Source: an uncultured Bacteroidota bacterium
GTDB lineage: Bacteria > Bacteroidota > Bacteroidia > Chitinophagales > Chitinophagaceae
NCBI GenBank assembly: GCA_903904855.1
Contig: CAIVEH010000161.1
Coordinates: 1 to 38,070, forward strand
Length of the DNA stretch: 38,070 nt
Direction of reading: 5' to 3'
Below are positions 15,151-22,435 of this stretch, one piece after another (the stretch's first letter is position 1; the number at the start of each line of letters is the position of its first letter). The position numbers were made by a program, and so were the translations under genes. A model generated the notes under the pieces. It saw only the letters and a program-made list of their open reading frames with translations, did not search any database and had not been told where the DNA came from.

Positions 15151-15164
15151 AAGACAATTGTCTT
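15151..15164. promoter_or_regulatory. Perfect 14-base palindrome AAGACAATTGTCTT
   Basis: AAGACAATTGTCTT is perfectly self-complementary and lies six bases after the hydrolase stop, 73 bases before the CBS gene. It could be an operator or a weak terminator (GATTTT follows). Confidence 0.3.
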
Positions 15165-15236
15165 GATTTTGTATCAGATGTAATAATATTCCTGTTGCGG
15201 CGTTCTGTATTTTAAACTGTACAACCTCATTCGTTT

Positions 15237-15893
15237 ATGAACACTGAACAATTGATCTCACCGGTACCCACCCTGCATCCTGAAGATACCGGCGACAAAG
15301 CGCTGGCACTGATGGAGGAGAATAATTTCATCCAGCTACCAGTAGTAGATGATGACAACTACATAGCGCTTATTTCGGAAAGTGACCTGCTCGACTGGGA
15401 AACACCCGAATCACCACTAAGGGAAGCTGTGTTTCTGAATTTTAAACCTGCAATCAGCAATTCAGCTCATCCTTTCGATGCCATGAGGGTAGCCCATGAT
15501 ATGCATATATCCGTATTGCCGGTATTGGACCACGAACAAAAATATATAGGGGCTATCACCCGTGATGACCTATTGAAATATATTACTGAAAAGAGCGGAA
15601 TAGGAACACCAGGTGGAATTATAGTACTGGAAATAGCCCCCCGTAATTATACCCTTGTGGAGATAGCCAGGATTTGTGAAAATGAAGACGTCATAATTAT
15701 GAATACCATGGTTAACCCGAATGACAATGGTATGCTGGAGGTGACCCTGAAACTGAACCGGTCTTCGCTCGATGCAGTAGTATCTTCATTCGAAAGACAT
15801 AGTTACCATGTAAAAGGGTTGTTTGGAGAAAACAATGCAGATGAAGATGTAACCAGCAAGTATAACCTGCTGATGAATTACATTAATATGTAA
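15237..15893 (+). CDS. CBS-domain protein with C-terminal ACT-like domain
   Basis: 218 residues. Residues 1-120 form a CBS pair: MNTEQLISPVPTLHPEDTG (first motif), FIQLPVVDDDNYIALISESDL, then the second motif from about residue 70 to 120 with ISVLPVLDHEQKYIGAITRDDLL. The remaining 90 residues (GGIIVLEIAPRNYTLVEIARI, VTLKLNRSSLDAVVSSFERH) look like an ACT domain, as in AcuB-type proteins. CBS pairs bind adenosine nucleotides and ACT domains bind small ligands, so a sensor role is likely, but the regulated partner is unknown. Confidence 0.88.
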   Translation: MNTEQLISPVPTLHPEDTGDKALALMEENNFIQLPVVDDDNYIALISESDLLDWETPESPLREAVFLNFKPAISNSAHPFDAMRVAHDMHISVLPVLDHEQKYIGAITRDDLLKYITEKSGIGTPGGIIVLEIAPRNYTLVEIARICENEDVIIMNTMVNPNDNGMLEVTLKLNRSSLDAVVSSFERHSYHVKGLFGENNADEDVTSKYNLLMNYINM

Positions 15894-16055
15894 AATCCCA
15901 GTATCCAGCCCAGTGGATAAACATTCATTCGGCGTATAGTGCAATTTTCCCGGTGTCTTTAGTAATTTAGCTGAGGTAATCAGTGGAACGAAAACTTTCC
16001 GGTATGAAAAGAACCATAACCACAAACCGATTAACCTGAAACGGGAATAAACTAA

Positions 16056-16607
16056 ATGGTATCTATAAAAATTGATGATCAGATAATATTGCGCACCTTC
16101 ATTGAAGAGGATGCGCAGGCTTTGTTTGATGCTATCAACAAATCGCGGAGCCACCTGCACCCCTGGCTTAACTGGGTGAATAAAACAACAAAGCCGGAAC
16201 ATTCACTTGAGTTTATAGAAAATTCACTGCTGGAGCAAAATAACCAGAATGGACTGGCGCTGGGAATTTTTTACAATGGTACTGTTATTGGCGGTATTGG
16301 GTTACTCAACTGGGACCAGAATGTAAAACTGGCACATGTGGGTTACTGGATCGGCAAAGAATACGAAGGAAGGGGTATCATCACCCGATGCCTTATTCAA
16401 TTCATTGATTTTCTTTTCGGCAAAATAGGTTTGAATAAAATAGAGATCCGCTTTGTTCCCTCCAACACACGCAGCGCTGCAGTTGCTGCAAGACTGGGTT
16501 TTAAAACTGAAGGCATCCTCAGGCAATGCATTCTAAGCAATGGACTCATTAATGACCTTGTAATAACCGGCTTATTGAAAAGTGAATGGAACAGGCCTGA
16601 AAACTGA
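16056..16607 (+). CDS. GNAT N-acetyltransferase, RimJ/RimL-like
   Basis: 183 residues. The start IKIDDQIILRTFIEEDAQALF and HLHPWLNWV are typical of the ribosomal-protein-serine/alanine acetyltransferase group. The acetyl-CoA site is seen in HVGYWIGKEYEGRGIITRCL (motif A, GRGI), followed by LNKIEIRFVPSNTRSAAVAA and RLGFKTEGILRQ (motif B). RimL-like enzymes acetylate N-termini of ribosomal or other proteins or small amines; the substrate is not evident. It ends 38 bases before the convergent recN stop. Confidence 0.88.
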   Translation: MVSIKIDDQIILRTFIEEDAQALFDAINKSRSHLHPWLNWVNKTTKPEHSLEFIENSLLEQNNQNGLALGIFYNGTVIGGIGLLNWDQNVKLAHVGYWIGKEYEGRGIITRCLIQFIDFLFGKIGLNKIEIRFVPSNTRSAAVAARLGFKTEGILRQCILSNGLINDLVITGLLKSEWNRPEN

Positions 16608-16645
16608 TACCTGAATAATATTTATTGCCGGGTACTCTGAACAAC

Positions 16646-18301
16646 TCAAGAACACAGTTCCCTTGCATTATTGATTGCTGCTTCACTTGGTTGTTCTCCG
16701 CCTATCATTCTTGCTATAGCCAATACCCGCTCATCCTTCTGCAGTACCTTGATCCTGGTGGAAAGACGCGCATTTTTGTCTTCCTCTTTATACACATAAA
16801 AGTGCCGCGACCCTCTTGCTGCCACCTGTGGCTGGTGCGTGATACAGATCACCTGGTGATAGCCCGACAAATCTCTGAGCAACATACCCACCTGCCTTGC
16901 AGCCTCGCCTGATATACCAGTATCTACCTCATCAAAAATAAGTGTAGGCATATGCAGCGCTTCAGCGGTCAGCGATTTTATGCACAACATTATACGGCTC
17001 ATCTCCCCGCCCGATGCAGCCTTCTGCAATTGCTGAAACTGCCCGCTCTTGTTGGCATCCAGCATAAACTGCACACTGTCTGTGCCATGGGTGGTAGGTA
17101 GTGTTTCTTCAAACCGTACCTGAAACCGCGCATTGGGCATACCAACAAGCGCCAGCAGTTCATTAATTTTATTGGTAAACCCGGGAGCAGTTTTTTTCCT
17201 TTGTGCCGATAACTTCGCCGCATCCGCAATAAGTTCTTTATACAGCACGCCTTCTTCTTTAGCCAGTCGCTCTATAGCATCATTGATGTCAAGGGTTGCT
17301 TTCAGTTCTTCTTCCAGCTTGGTTTTCAGTTCAAGGAGTTCAGCAGTTGTCCGGGCGCCATGTTTTTTAAGCAATTTATAGCCCAGGTCCAGCCGTTGCT
17401 GCAATTCATCCATAATGGCAGGATCCAGCATTACTTTGCTTTCCTCAACGCCCAACTCATCTGTAATGTCTTTAAGCTCCAGCCATACCGAGTTAACCCG
17501 TTCCTGTATGGGTTTCAAATCGGGCATTACATCTATTATACTTTGCAGTTGCTGGCTCAGCCTTTTCAGTTCATTTACCAGCGGCTGCTCGCCTTCTTCC
17601 AGCATCACCCTGCCTGCCTGCAATACATTGATGATTCTTTCGGCGTGGCTCATCTGTTTCAGCTGCAGTTCGGCATGTTCAATTTCCTCCGGTTTAAAAT
17701 CAGCCAGCGCCAGTTCATCATGCAGGTATTGCTTATAGTCGGCCTCCTTCTGCCACAGCGATTGCCTTTCGCGGTTATCGGCCAGTTTTTGTTTTATTGA
17801 TTTGTGTTTGTAATACAGTACCCGGTAGTTGTCGGCTGCAGTGGCGCTGCCACCAATAGCATCGATAGCCTCCATCTGAAAACGATCATCTTCCAGAGCC
17901 AGGTGCCCGAACTGCTGGTGCAGGTCTACCAGCAACGATGTCAGTTTATTCAGCAGGTTCAGGGTTACAGGCGTATCATTGATAAAAGCCCTCGATTTGC
18001 CGTTCACAGCTATCTCCCTCCTTATAATGCATTGGGCATCATAATCCAGTTCAGCATCGGCCAGCGCTTTTTTAAATACTTCATTTTTGCTCACATCAAA
18101 GTACCCCTCCACCACCGACTTCTCTTCCTTATTGATTAATACAGAAGTATCGGCACGCTCTCCAAGTATCAGCGAAAGGGCACCCAATATGATACTCTTA
18201 CCGGCGCCGGTTTCCCCGGTTACGGTATTAAGATGCCCATCCGGCTCTATCACCAGGTGGTCGATTATTGCGTAGTTTTTTATTACTAACTTTTGCAGCA
18301 T
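16646..18301 (-). CDS. recN: DNA repair protein RecN
   Basis: 551 residues, the normal RecN length. This SMC-like ATPase acts at double-strand breaks in recombinational repair. Walker A GETGAGKS is at residues 29-36, preceded by MLQKLVIKNYAIIDHLVIE. A long central coiled coil follows (for example ELALADFKPEEIEHAELQLK), then the signature ASGGEMSRIMLCIKSL, Walker B LIFDEVDTGISGEAARQVG and the D/H-loop VICITHQPQVAARGSRHFYV, all characteristic of RecN. It starts 38 bases after the stop of the aminotransferase gene on the same strand and may share its transcript. No LexA-type box was recognised upstream. Confidence 0.97.
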   Translation of the reverse strand: MLQKLVIKNYAIIDHLVIEPDGHLNTVTGETGAGKSIILGALSLILGERADTSVLINKEEKSVVEGYFDVSKNEVFKKALADAELDYDAQCIIRREIAVNGKSRAFINDTPVTLNLLNKLTSLLVDLHQQFGHLALEDDRFQMEAIDAIGGSATAADNYRVLYYKHKSIKQKLADNRERQSLWQKEADYKQYLHDELALADFKPEEIEHAELQLKQMSHAERIINVLQAGRVMLEEGEQPLVNELKRLSQQLQSIIDVMPDLKPIQERVNSVWLELKDITDELGVEESKVMLDPAIMDELQQRLDLGYKLLKKHGARTTAELLELKTKLEEELKATLDINDAIERLAKEEGVLYKELIADAAKLSAQRKKTAPGFTNKINELLALVGMPNARFQVRFEETLPTTHGTDSVQFMLDANKSGQFQQLQKAASGGEMSRIMLCIKSLTAEALHMPTLIFDEVDTGISGEAARQVGMLLRDLSGYHQVICITHQPQVAARGSRHFYVYKEEDKNARLSTRIKVLQKDERVLAIARMIGGEQPSEAAINNARELCS

Positions 18302-18339
18302 AGTAAATTAAGTCAAAAGTTAAATGTTCAAATTAATCC

Positions 18340-19530
18340 TTACCCCTTATACTCCTTCAGCGCTGCCTCCAGGCAATCCATAGCTGCATTTATGTCATCC
18401 TTGTTCAGCACATAAGCAAGGCGCACTTCGTTCATGCCCTTACCTGGTGTTGCATAAAATCCGGCTGCAGGGGCCATCATCACCGTGGCTCCGTTATGCG
18501 AAAAACCTTCGAGCAACCACTGACAGAATTTTTCGCTGTCAGCTACCGGCAGCTTGGCCATAGCATAAAATGCGCCACCTGGCAACGGGCAGGTTACTCC
18601 CATCATTGCCTGCAGACGTTTTACCAGCAGATCACGGCGAGAGGTATATTCGGCGTGCACTTCGTCAAAATAATCAAGTGGCAGGTCTACAGCCGCCTCA
18701 CCCAGTATCTGGGCAAATGTTGGCGGGCTAAGCCTTGCCTGCGCGAACTTCATAGCAGTATCCAGCACACGCTGGTTTTTGGTAACAAAAGCGCCAATCC
18801 TGCCACCGCAGGCGCTGTATCTTTTACTGATGGTATCCAGCAATATGGCATGTTCCTCAAGTCCATCAAGTGTCAGTGCGGATATATGCTTTGCCCCATC
18901 GTAACAAAACTCCCTGTAGGCTTCATCACTAAGCAGGAACAGGTCATGCTTCAGGCATATTTCTCTCAGTACTTCCAGCTCTTCCCTGCTGTACAGATAA
19001 CCGGTCGGGTTATTCGGATTGCAGATCATTATAGCTTTGGTACGGCTGGTAATTGCTTTTGCGAAAACGTCAATGGATGGCAATGCAAACCCGTTCTCAA
19101 TGCTCGACGGTATAGGCACAACCTTTACGCCTGCACTTACTGCATAACCATTATAGTTGGCATAAAATGGCTCCGGAATAATGATCTCATCACCCGGGTC
19201 CATGCAGCTTTGTATGGCAAACATTATTGCCTCAGAGCCACCTGTGGTAACAATGATCTGGTTGGCAGTAACCTCAATATTGTTGCGCTTATAGTATTCC
19301 ACCAGTTTTTTCCGGTAGCTGTCGAAGCCCGGACTCGGACTGTACTCCAATACTTTCATATTGGTATTCTTCACAGCATCCAGTATAGCTTGTGGTGTGG
19401 CAATATCGGGCTGGCCAATATTGAGATGATAAACCTTTGTGCCACGCTTCTTGGCAGCATCGGCATACGGAACTAATTTACGTATCGGGGAGGGTGGCAT
19501 GCTTGCGCCACGATGTGATATTACCGGCAT
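18340..19530 (-). CDS. PLP-dependent aminotransferase, aspartate aminotransferase fold class I
   Basis: 396 residues. Family marks are LNIGQPDIATP, Y63-like LEYSPSPGFDSYRKKLVEYY, TTGGSEAIMFA, the substrate/PLP motif NPNNPTG (residues 171-177), SDEAYREF with Asp202 and Tyr205, and the Schiff-base lysine Lys236 in DTISKRYSACGGRIG. C-terminal FYATPGKGMNEVRLAYV supplies the substrate-carboxylate arginine. It belongs to the AspC/AAT-Ib-like group that transaminates aspartate or related amino acids; substrate choice is not settled. A TAnnTTTG box is only five bases before the ATG, so the mRNA may be leaderless. recN follows on the same strand. Confidence 0.93.
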   Translation of the reverse strand: MPVISHRGASMPPSPIRKLVPYADAAKKRGTKVYHLNIGQPDIATPQAILDAVKNTNMKVLEYSPSPGFDSYRKKLVEYYKRNNIEVTANQIIVTTGGSEAIMFAIQSCMDPGDEIIIPEPFYANYNGYAVSAGVKVVPIPSSIENGFALPSIDVFAKAITSRTKAIMICNPNNPTGYLYSREELEVLREICLKHDLFLLSDEAYREFCYDGAKHISALTLDGLEEHAILLDTISKRYSACGGRIGAFVTKNQRVLDTAMKFAQARLSPPTFAQILGEAAVDLPLDYFDEVHAEYTSRRDLLVKRLQAMMGVTCPLPGGAFYAMAKLPVADSEKFCQWLLEGFSHNGATVMMAPAAGFYATPGKGMNEVRLAYVLNKDDINAAMDCLEAALKEYKG

Positions 19531-19535
19531 GGGTG

Positions 19536-19543
19536 CAAAGATA
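19536..19543 (-). promoter_or_regulatory. -7 box TATCTTTG abutting the aminotransferase start
   Basis: Minus-strand TATCTTTG matches the consensus exactly and ends five bases before the ATG, placing the expected transcription start at or beside the start codon. Confidence 0.6.
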
Positions 19544-19673
19544 ATTCTTATTGCGAAAGGATGCTTTTTTCACCCATTATATCCGTGCAGTCTTTCAGCT
19601 GTATATAAACGTGCATTGCCAGAATTGCCTGGCTTTGCGGTCTTTTTATATGATCTGATTATTTTAGTCGTAA

Positions 19674-19705
19674 AATTTGCGCCTCTGCGCCTTAGCGAGA
19701 GACTT
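19674..19705. repeat. Dispersed repeat fragment GCGCCTCTGCGCCTTAGCGA
   Basis: AATTTGCGCCTCTGCGCC followed by TTAGCGAGAGAC is a repetitive phrase (two near-copies of GCGCCT) of the kind commonly scattered between genes in this phylum. No gene is present between 19531 and 19741. Confidence 0.35.
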
Positions 19706-19741
19706 TTTAGTGTAATTTATATGCAGTGAACGCTATAAACC

Positions 19742-20593
19742 TTACTGTGGCAAGGTTATCGTTTTTACGCTATCCACCTTACCATGAGATATATATTGAA
19801 TCACCCTCACTTTTGGCTTTGGCGCCTCAATGGGTGTCATGTCACTAAAAATGCCCGTTTCAGGCAGATAAGCCACTTTTTTGTTCAGCCAGTAGCCACT
19901 CTGAAGGTATTTAGGCTCCGGATAATAAATAAACAGGCAGGTACCCTCTTTAATAGACTCAATTATAGGCAGCGATAATTTATTAGGCACAGCCGGGCAG
20001 CCCCAGCTTCGGCCACATCTATCTTTATCGGTAGCCATGCGCTCACTTACATAATCTGCCCCGTGCACTACTATGCCACGGTCAAGGGCAGCATCATTAA
20101 AGCCCTCGTCCATTCCATCCAGATGCAGCGAGGTGCCATGTTCTCCTTCGTAAGTATCTTTGGTTACATAAAATCCAAGGCTGGTTTTATGCGTGCTGGC
20201 CTTGTTGGAGAAAGTAAGTGAGCAATCTTCACCCGAACCCTGTCCATGGGCTACATAGGTATTAAATATTATTTTCTTCTTGTCCAGGTCTACAATCCAC
20301 ATCCTGGTAAAAGAAGATGGCAGAGCCATATTGCAAATAGTAAGTATATTTTTCTCTGTACTCAACTTTCCTGCATTCCTCAGATTGAGATAACCGCGAT
20401 AAGCTTTGCAGAAAACATCAAAAGGCAATATTTCACTGTTGTGGAAATCGATCATTTTGTACAACCGCGAAATATGGTTTTCCAACCTGATTTCATCACT
20501 CACAGAATTTGTCTCATCTGCAGTAACCATTTTTGGAGAGAACGCGGCAACCATTACAAGGTAAGCACACATACACACTATCATTTTCTTCAT
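19742..20593 (-). CDS. Murein L,D-transpeptidase catalytic domain family protein
   Basis: 283 residues from the first ATG (the open frame starts six bases earlier at TTG). Signal peptide MKKMIVCMCAYLVMVAAFSP. The catalytic block shows MWIVDLDKKKIIFNTYVAHG, SNKASTHKTSLGFYVTKDTY, then HG (about residue 177) and RCGRSWGCPAVP with the candidate catalytic Cys199. This is the YkuD-related group annotated as murein L,D-transpeptidase catalytic domain (wider family of periplasmic proteins). It would act on peptidoglycan stem peptides in the periplasm. A consensus -7 box lies 43 bases upstream. Single gene. Confidence 0.88.
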   Translation of the reverse strand: MKKMIVCMCAYLVMVAAFSPKMVTADETNSVSDEIRLENHISRLYKMIDFHNSEILPFDVFCKAYRGYLNLRNAGKLSTEKNILTICNMALPSSFTRMWIVDLDKKKIIFNTYVAHGQGSGEDCSLTFSNKASTHKTSLGFYVTKDTYEGEHGTSLHLDGMDEGFNDAALDRGIVVHGADYVSERMATDKDRCGRSWGCPAVPNKLSLPIIESIKEGTCLFIYYPEPKYLQSGYWLNKKVAYLPETGIFSDMTPIEAPKPKVRVIQYISHGKVDSVKTITLPQ

Positions 20594-20635
20594 AATCAAT
20601 CAGTGTTAATACAATAAAGGAAATCGGTATCCAGT

Positions 20636-20643
20636 CAAAGATA
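20636..20643 (-). promoter_or_regulatory. -7 box TATCTTTG before the L,D-transpeptidase-like gene
   Basis: Minus-strand TATCTTTG, exact TAnnTTTG match, 43 bases before the ATG at 20593. Confidence 0.6.
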
Positions 20644-20742
20644 TGGTATTCGTTTGTTAATGCGGATAGAGATACTGTTTTTTTGCTTTTTTTTAACCGT
20701 TTTTGAAAGTTTGCAAAAGTACATTCATGAGCCTGTTAAAAC

Positions 20743-20770
20743 GATAATACATTCATGAATGAATATTATC
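20743..20770 (-). terminator. 28-base inverted repeat after serS, possible terminator
   Basis: GATAATA and TATTATC flank the perfect palindrome CATTCATGAATG (20750-20761). On the minus strand the hairpin is followed by GTTTT and lies 35 bases beyond the serS stop. AT-rich stem, so terminator strength is doubtful; an operator is the alternative. Confidence 0.45.
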
Positions 20771-20804
20771 ATTTTGTTAAGTGTCTTAAAAAGGGCTGTT
20801 ATTT

Positions 20805-22076
20805 TCAGCTGATCATATCCTTACCGAAATACGGCACCAGCGCAGCCGGAATCCTTATTCCATCTGGTGTCTGGTGGTTTTCGAGCAGGCAGGCAATGAT
20901 CCTGGGCAATGCCAGCGAACTGCCATTGAGCGAATGCACCAGTTGCATCTTCCCGCTGCCATCCTTATACCTCACCTTCATCCTGTTTGTCTGGAAACTT
21001 TCGAAGTTCGAAACCGAACTCACCTCCAGCCAGCGCTCCTGTGCGCCGCTGTAAACTTCAAAATCATAGGTCAGCGCTGATGTAAAACTCATATCGCCGC
21101 CGCAAAGCCTCAATATCCTGTAAGGCAATTCCAGCGACTGTATCAGTTTCTCTACATGCGCCACCATACCATCCAGGCTTTCATAGCTGGTTGCAGGGTT
21201 CACCAGTTGCACCACTTCTACTTTATCAAACTGGTGTACCCTGTTCAAACCCCTAACATCTTTGCCATAAGAACCTGCCTCACGACGGAAACAGGGTGAG
21301 TAAGCAGTCATCTTCACGGGCAATTCACTTTCAGGTATAATAGTATCCCGGTAAATATTGGTAACAGGCACCTCAGCAGTAGGTATCAGGTAGAGGTTAT
21401 CTTCCGTAACATGATACATCTGCCCTTCTTTATCAGGTAATGAGCCTGTGCCATAAGCGCTGGCCTCATTCACCATAAACGGCGGACAGTATTCCTTATA
21501 CCCTGCTTCAATATTGTAATTCAGAAAGTAATTGATCAGCGCCCTTTGCAGCCTTGCTCCCTGCCCCATAAATACCGGGAAGCCGGCGCCGGTGATTTTA
21601 GTGCCCAGTTCCAGGTCCATCAGGCCATATTTAGCCGTAAGTTCCCAGTGGGGCATTTTCTGAGCGCTCAGATCGGGAAAAGTGCCGCCCTCACGCACCA
21701 CTTCATTTTCCTCCGGTGTTTTGCCCTTGGGCACACTGCTGTGTGGCAGATTGGGCAGTCGCACCAGTATATCCTGCAGCTCTGTTTCCAGGTTGCCCAG
21801 TTTATCAGCCACTTCCTTTATCTGCTCTTTATGCAGACCCACTTTTTCCTTCAGCAGCTCAGCCTGATCCTTTTCGCCCTTGGCCATATGCATGCCTATA
21901 CTCTTGGATGCACTGTTCACCATAGCAGCCAGGTTATCATTCTCCACCTGCAACTTACGGCGTTGTTCATCAATATCTATTATCTTATCAACCAGTTCCG
22001 GCTCCTTAAAATTCTTTTTCTTAAGGCCTTCCAGTATCAGTTCCTTATTCGTGCGAAATAAATGTATAGGCAGCAT
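20805..22076 (-). CDS. serS: Seryl-tRNA synthetase
   Basis: 423 residues, normal for bacterial SerRS, which charges tRNA-Ser in the cytoplasm. Residues 1-105 form the tRNA-binding helical arm (LVDKIIDIDEQRRKLQVEND ... KEQIKEVADKLGNLETELQD). The class II core has motif 1 around ARLQRALINYF, TAEVPVTN (serine binding), motif 2 at about residues 262-289 (CFRREAGSYGKDVRGLNRVHQF) and motif 3 in NGSSLALPRIIACLLENHQ (from residue 384). It ends IRIPAALVPYFG as usual. The leader holds a TAnnTTTG box and a small perfect hairpin directly before the ATG. Confidence 0.97.
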   Translation of the reverse strand: MLPIHLFRTNKELILEGLKKKNFKEPELVDKIIDIDEQRRKLQVENDNLAAMVNSASKSIGMHMAKGEKDQAELLKEKVGLHKEQIKEVADKLGNLETELQDILVRLPNLPHSSVPKGKTPEENEVVREGGTFPDLSAQKMPHWELTAKYGLMDLELGTKITGAGFPVFMGQGARLQRALINYFLNYNIEAGYKEYCPPFMVNEASAYGTGSLPDKEGQMYHVTEDNLYLIPTAEVPVTNIYRDTIIPESELPVKMTAYSPCFRREAGSYGKDVRGLNRVHQFDKVEVVQLVNPATSYESLDGMVAHVEKLIQSLELPYRILRLCGGDMSFTSALTYDFEVYSGAQERWLEVSSVSNFESFQTNRMKVRYKDGSGKMQLVHSLNGSSLALPRIIACLLENHQTPDGIRIPAALVPYFGKDMIS

Positions 22077-22080
22077 AAAC

Positions 22081-22097
22081 GCTCATTATAAATGAGC
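22081..22097 (-). promoter_or_regulatory. Hairpin in the serS leader
   Basis: GCTCATT-ATA-AATGAGC, seven perfect pairs with a three-base loop, four bases upstream of the serS ATG and just downstream of the promoter box. Confidence 0.45.
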
Positions 22098-22099
22098 CG

Positions 22100-22107
22100 C
22101 AAAGATA
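22100..22107 (-). promoter_or_regulatory. -7 box TATCTTTG before serS
   Basis: Exact TAnnTTTG on the minus strand, 23 bases before the ATG. The transcription start would fall at the foot of the leader hairpin. Confidence 0.6.
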
Positions 22108-22392
22108 ATGCTAATGGGGGAAATAATTTGGAGATCAAGGATATAATGAATCGGCAATCAGATATTGTAAACCCAATAGCACTATATGAAGAATTATGAT
22201 AGCTCTGAAAGATCCGGATATAATTGCCGACAGGTGAAGCCCCTGGTATGACATATTTCGCATACAAGCCCTGATGGAATGAAATATCTATTGATAATAT
22301 CCTCCTATTAATGGCATTGCCCTGGGAAACTATAATAAGCAGAATCAACCTTAATTTACCTTAACCGGACATACAACCCATCATTATTTTAT
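22108..22392. other. Divergent intergenic region between serS and the M16 peptidase gene
   Basis: Apart from the two promoter boxes at its edges I see no gene, RNA or clear repeat here. A minus-strand open frame crosses it and overlaps the serS start but has no protein-like character. Confidence 0.5.
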
Positions 22393-22400
22393 TATTTTTG
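22393..22400 (+). promoter_or_regulatory. -7 box TATTTTTG before the M16 peptidase gene
   Basis: TATTTTTG fits TAnnTTTG, 35 bases before the ATG at 22436. It lies in an AT-rich stretch, so a chance match is possible. Confidence 0.45.
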
Positions 22401-22435
22401 TTACTTATCCGTTTTTTTGAATCAAATTACCGCAT

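Noticed and set aside
22037-22348. Minus-strand 103-residue frame overlapping the serS start
   Set aside because: Overlaps serS and its promoter in another frame, no protein-like features.
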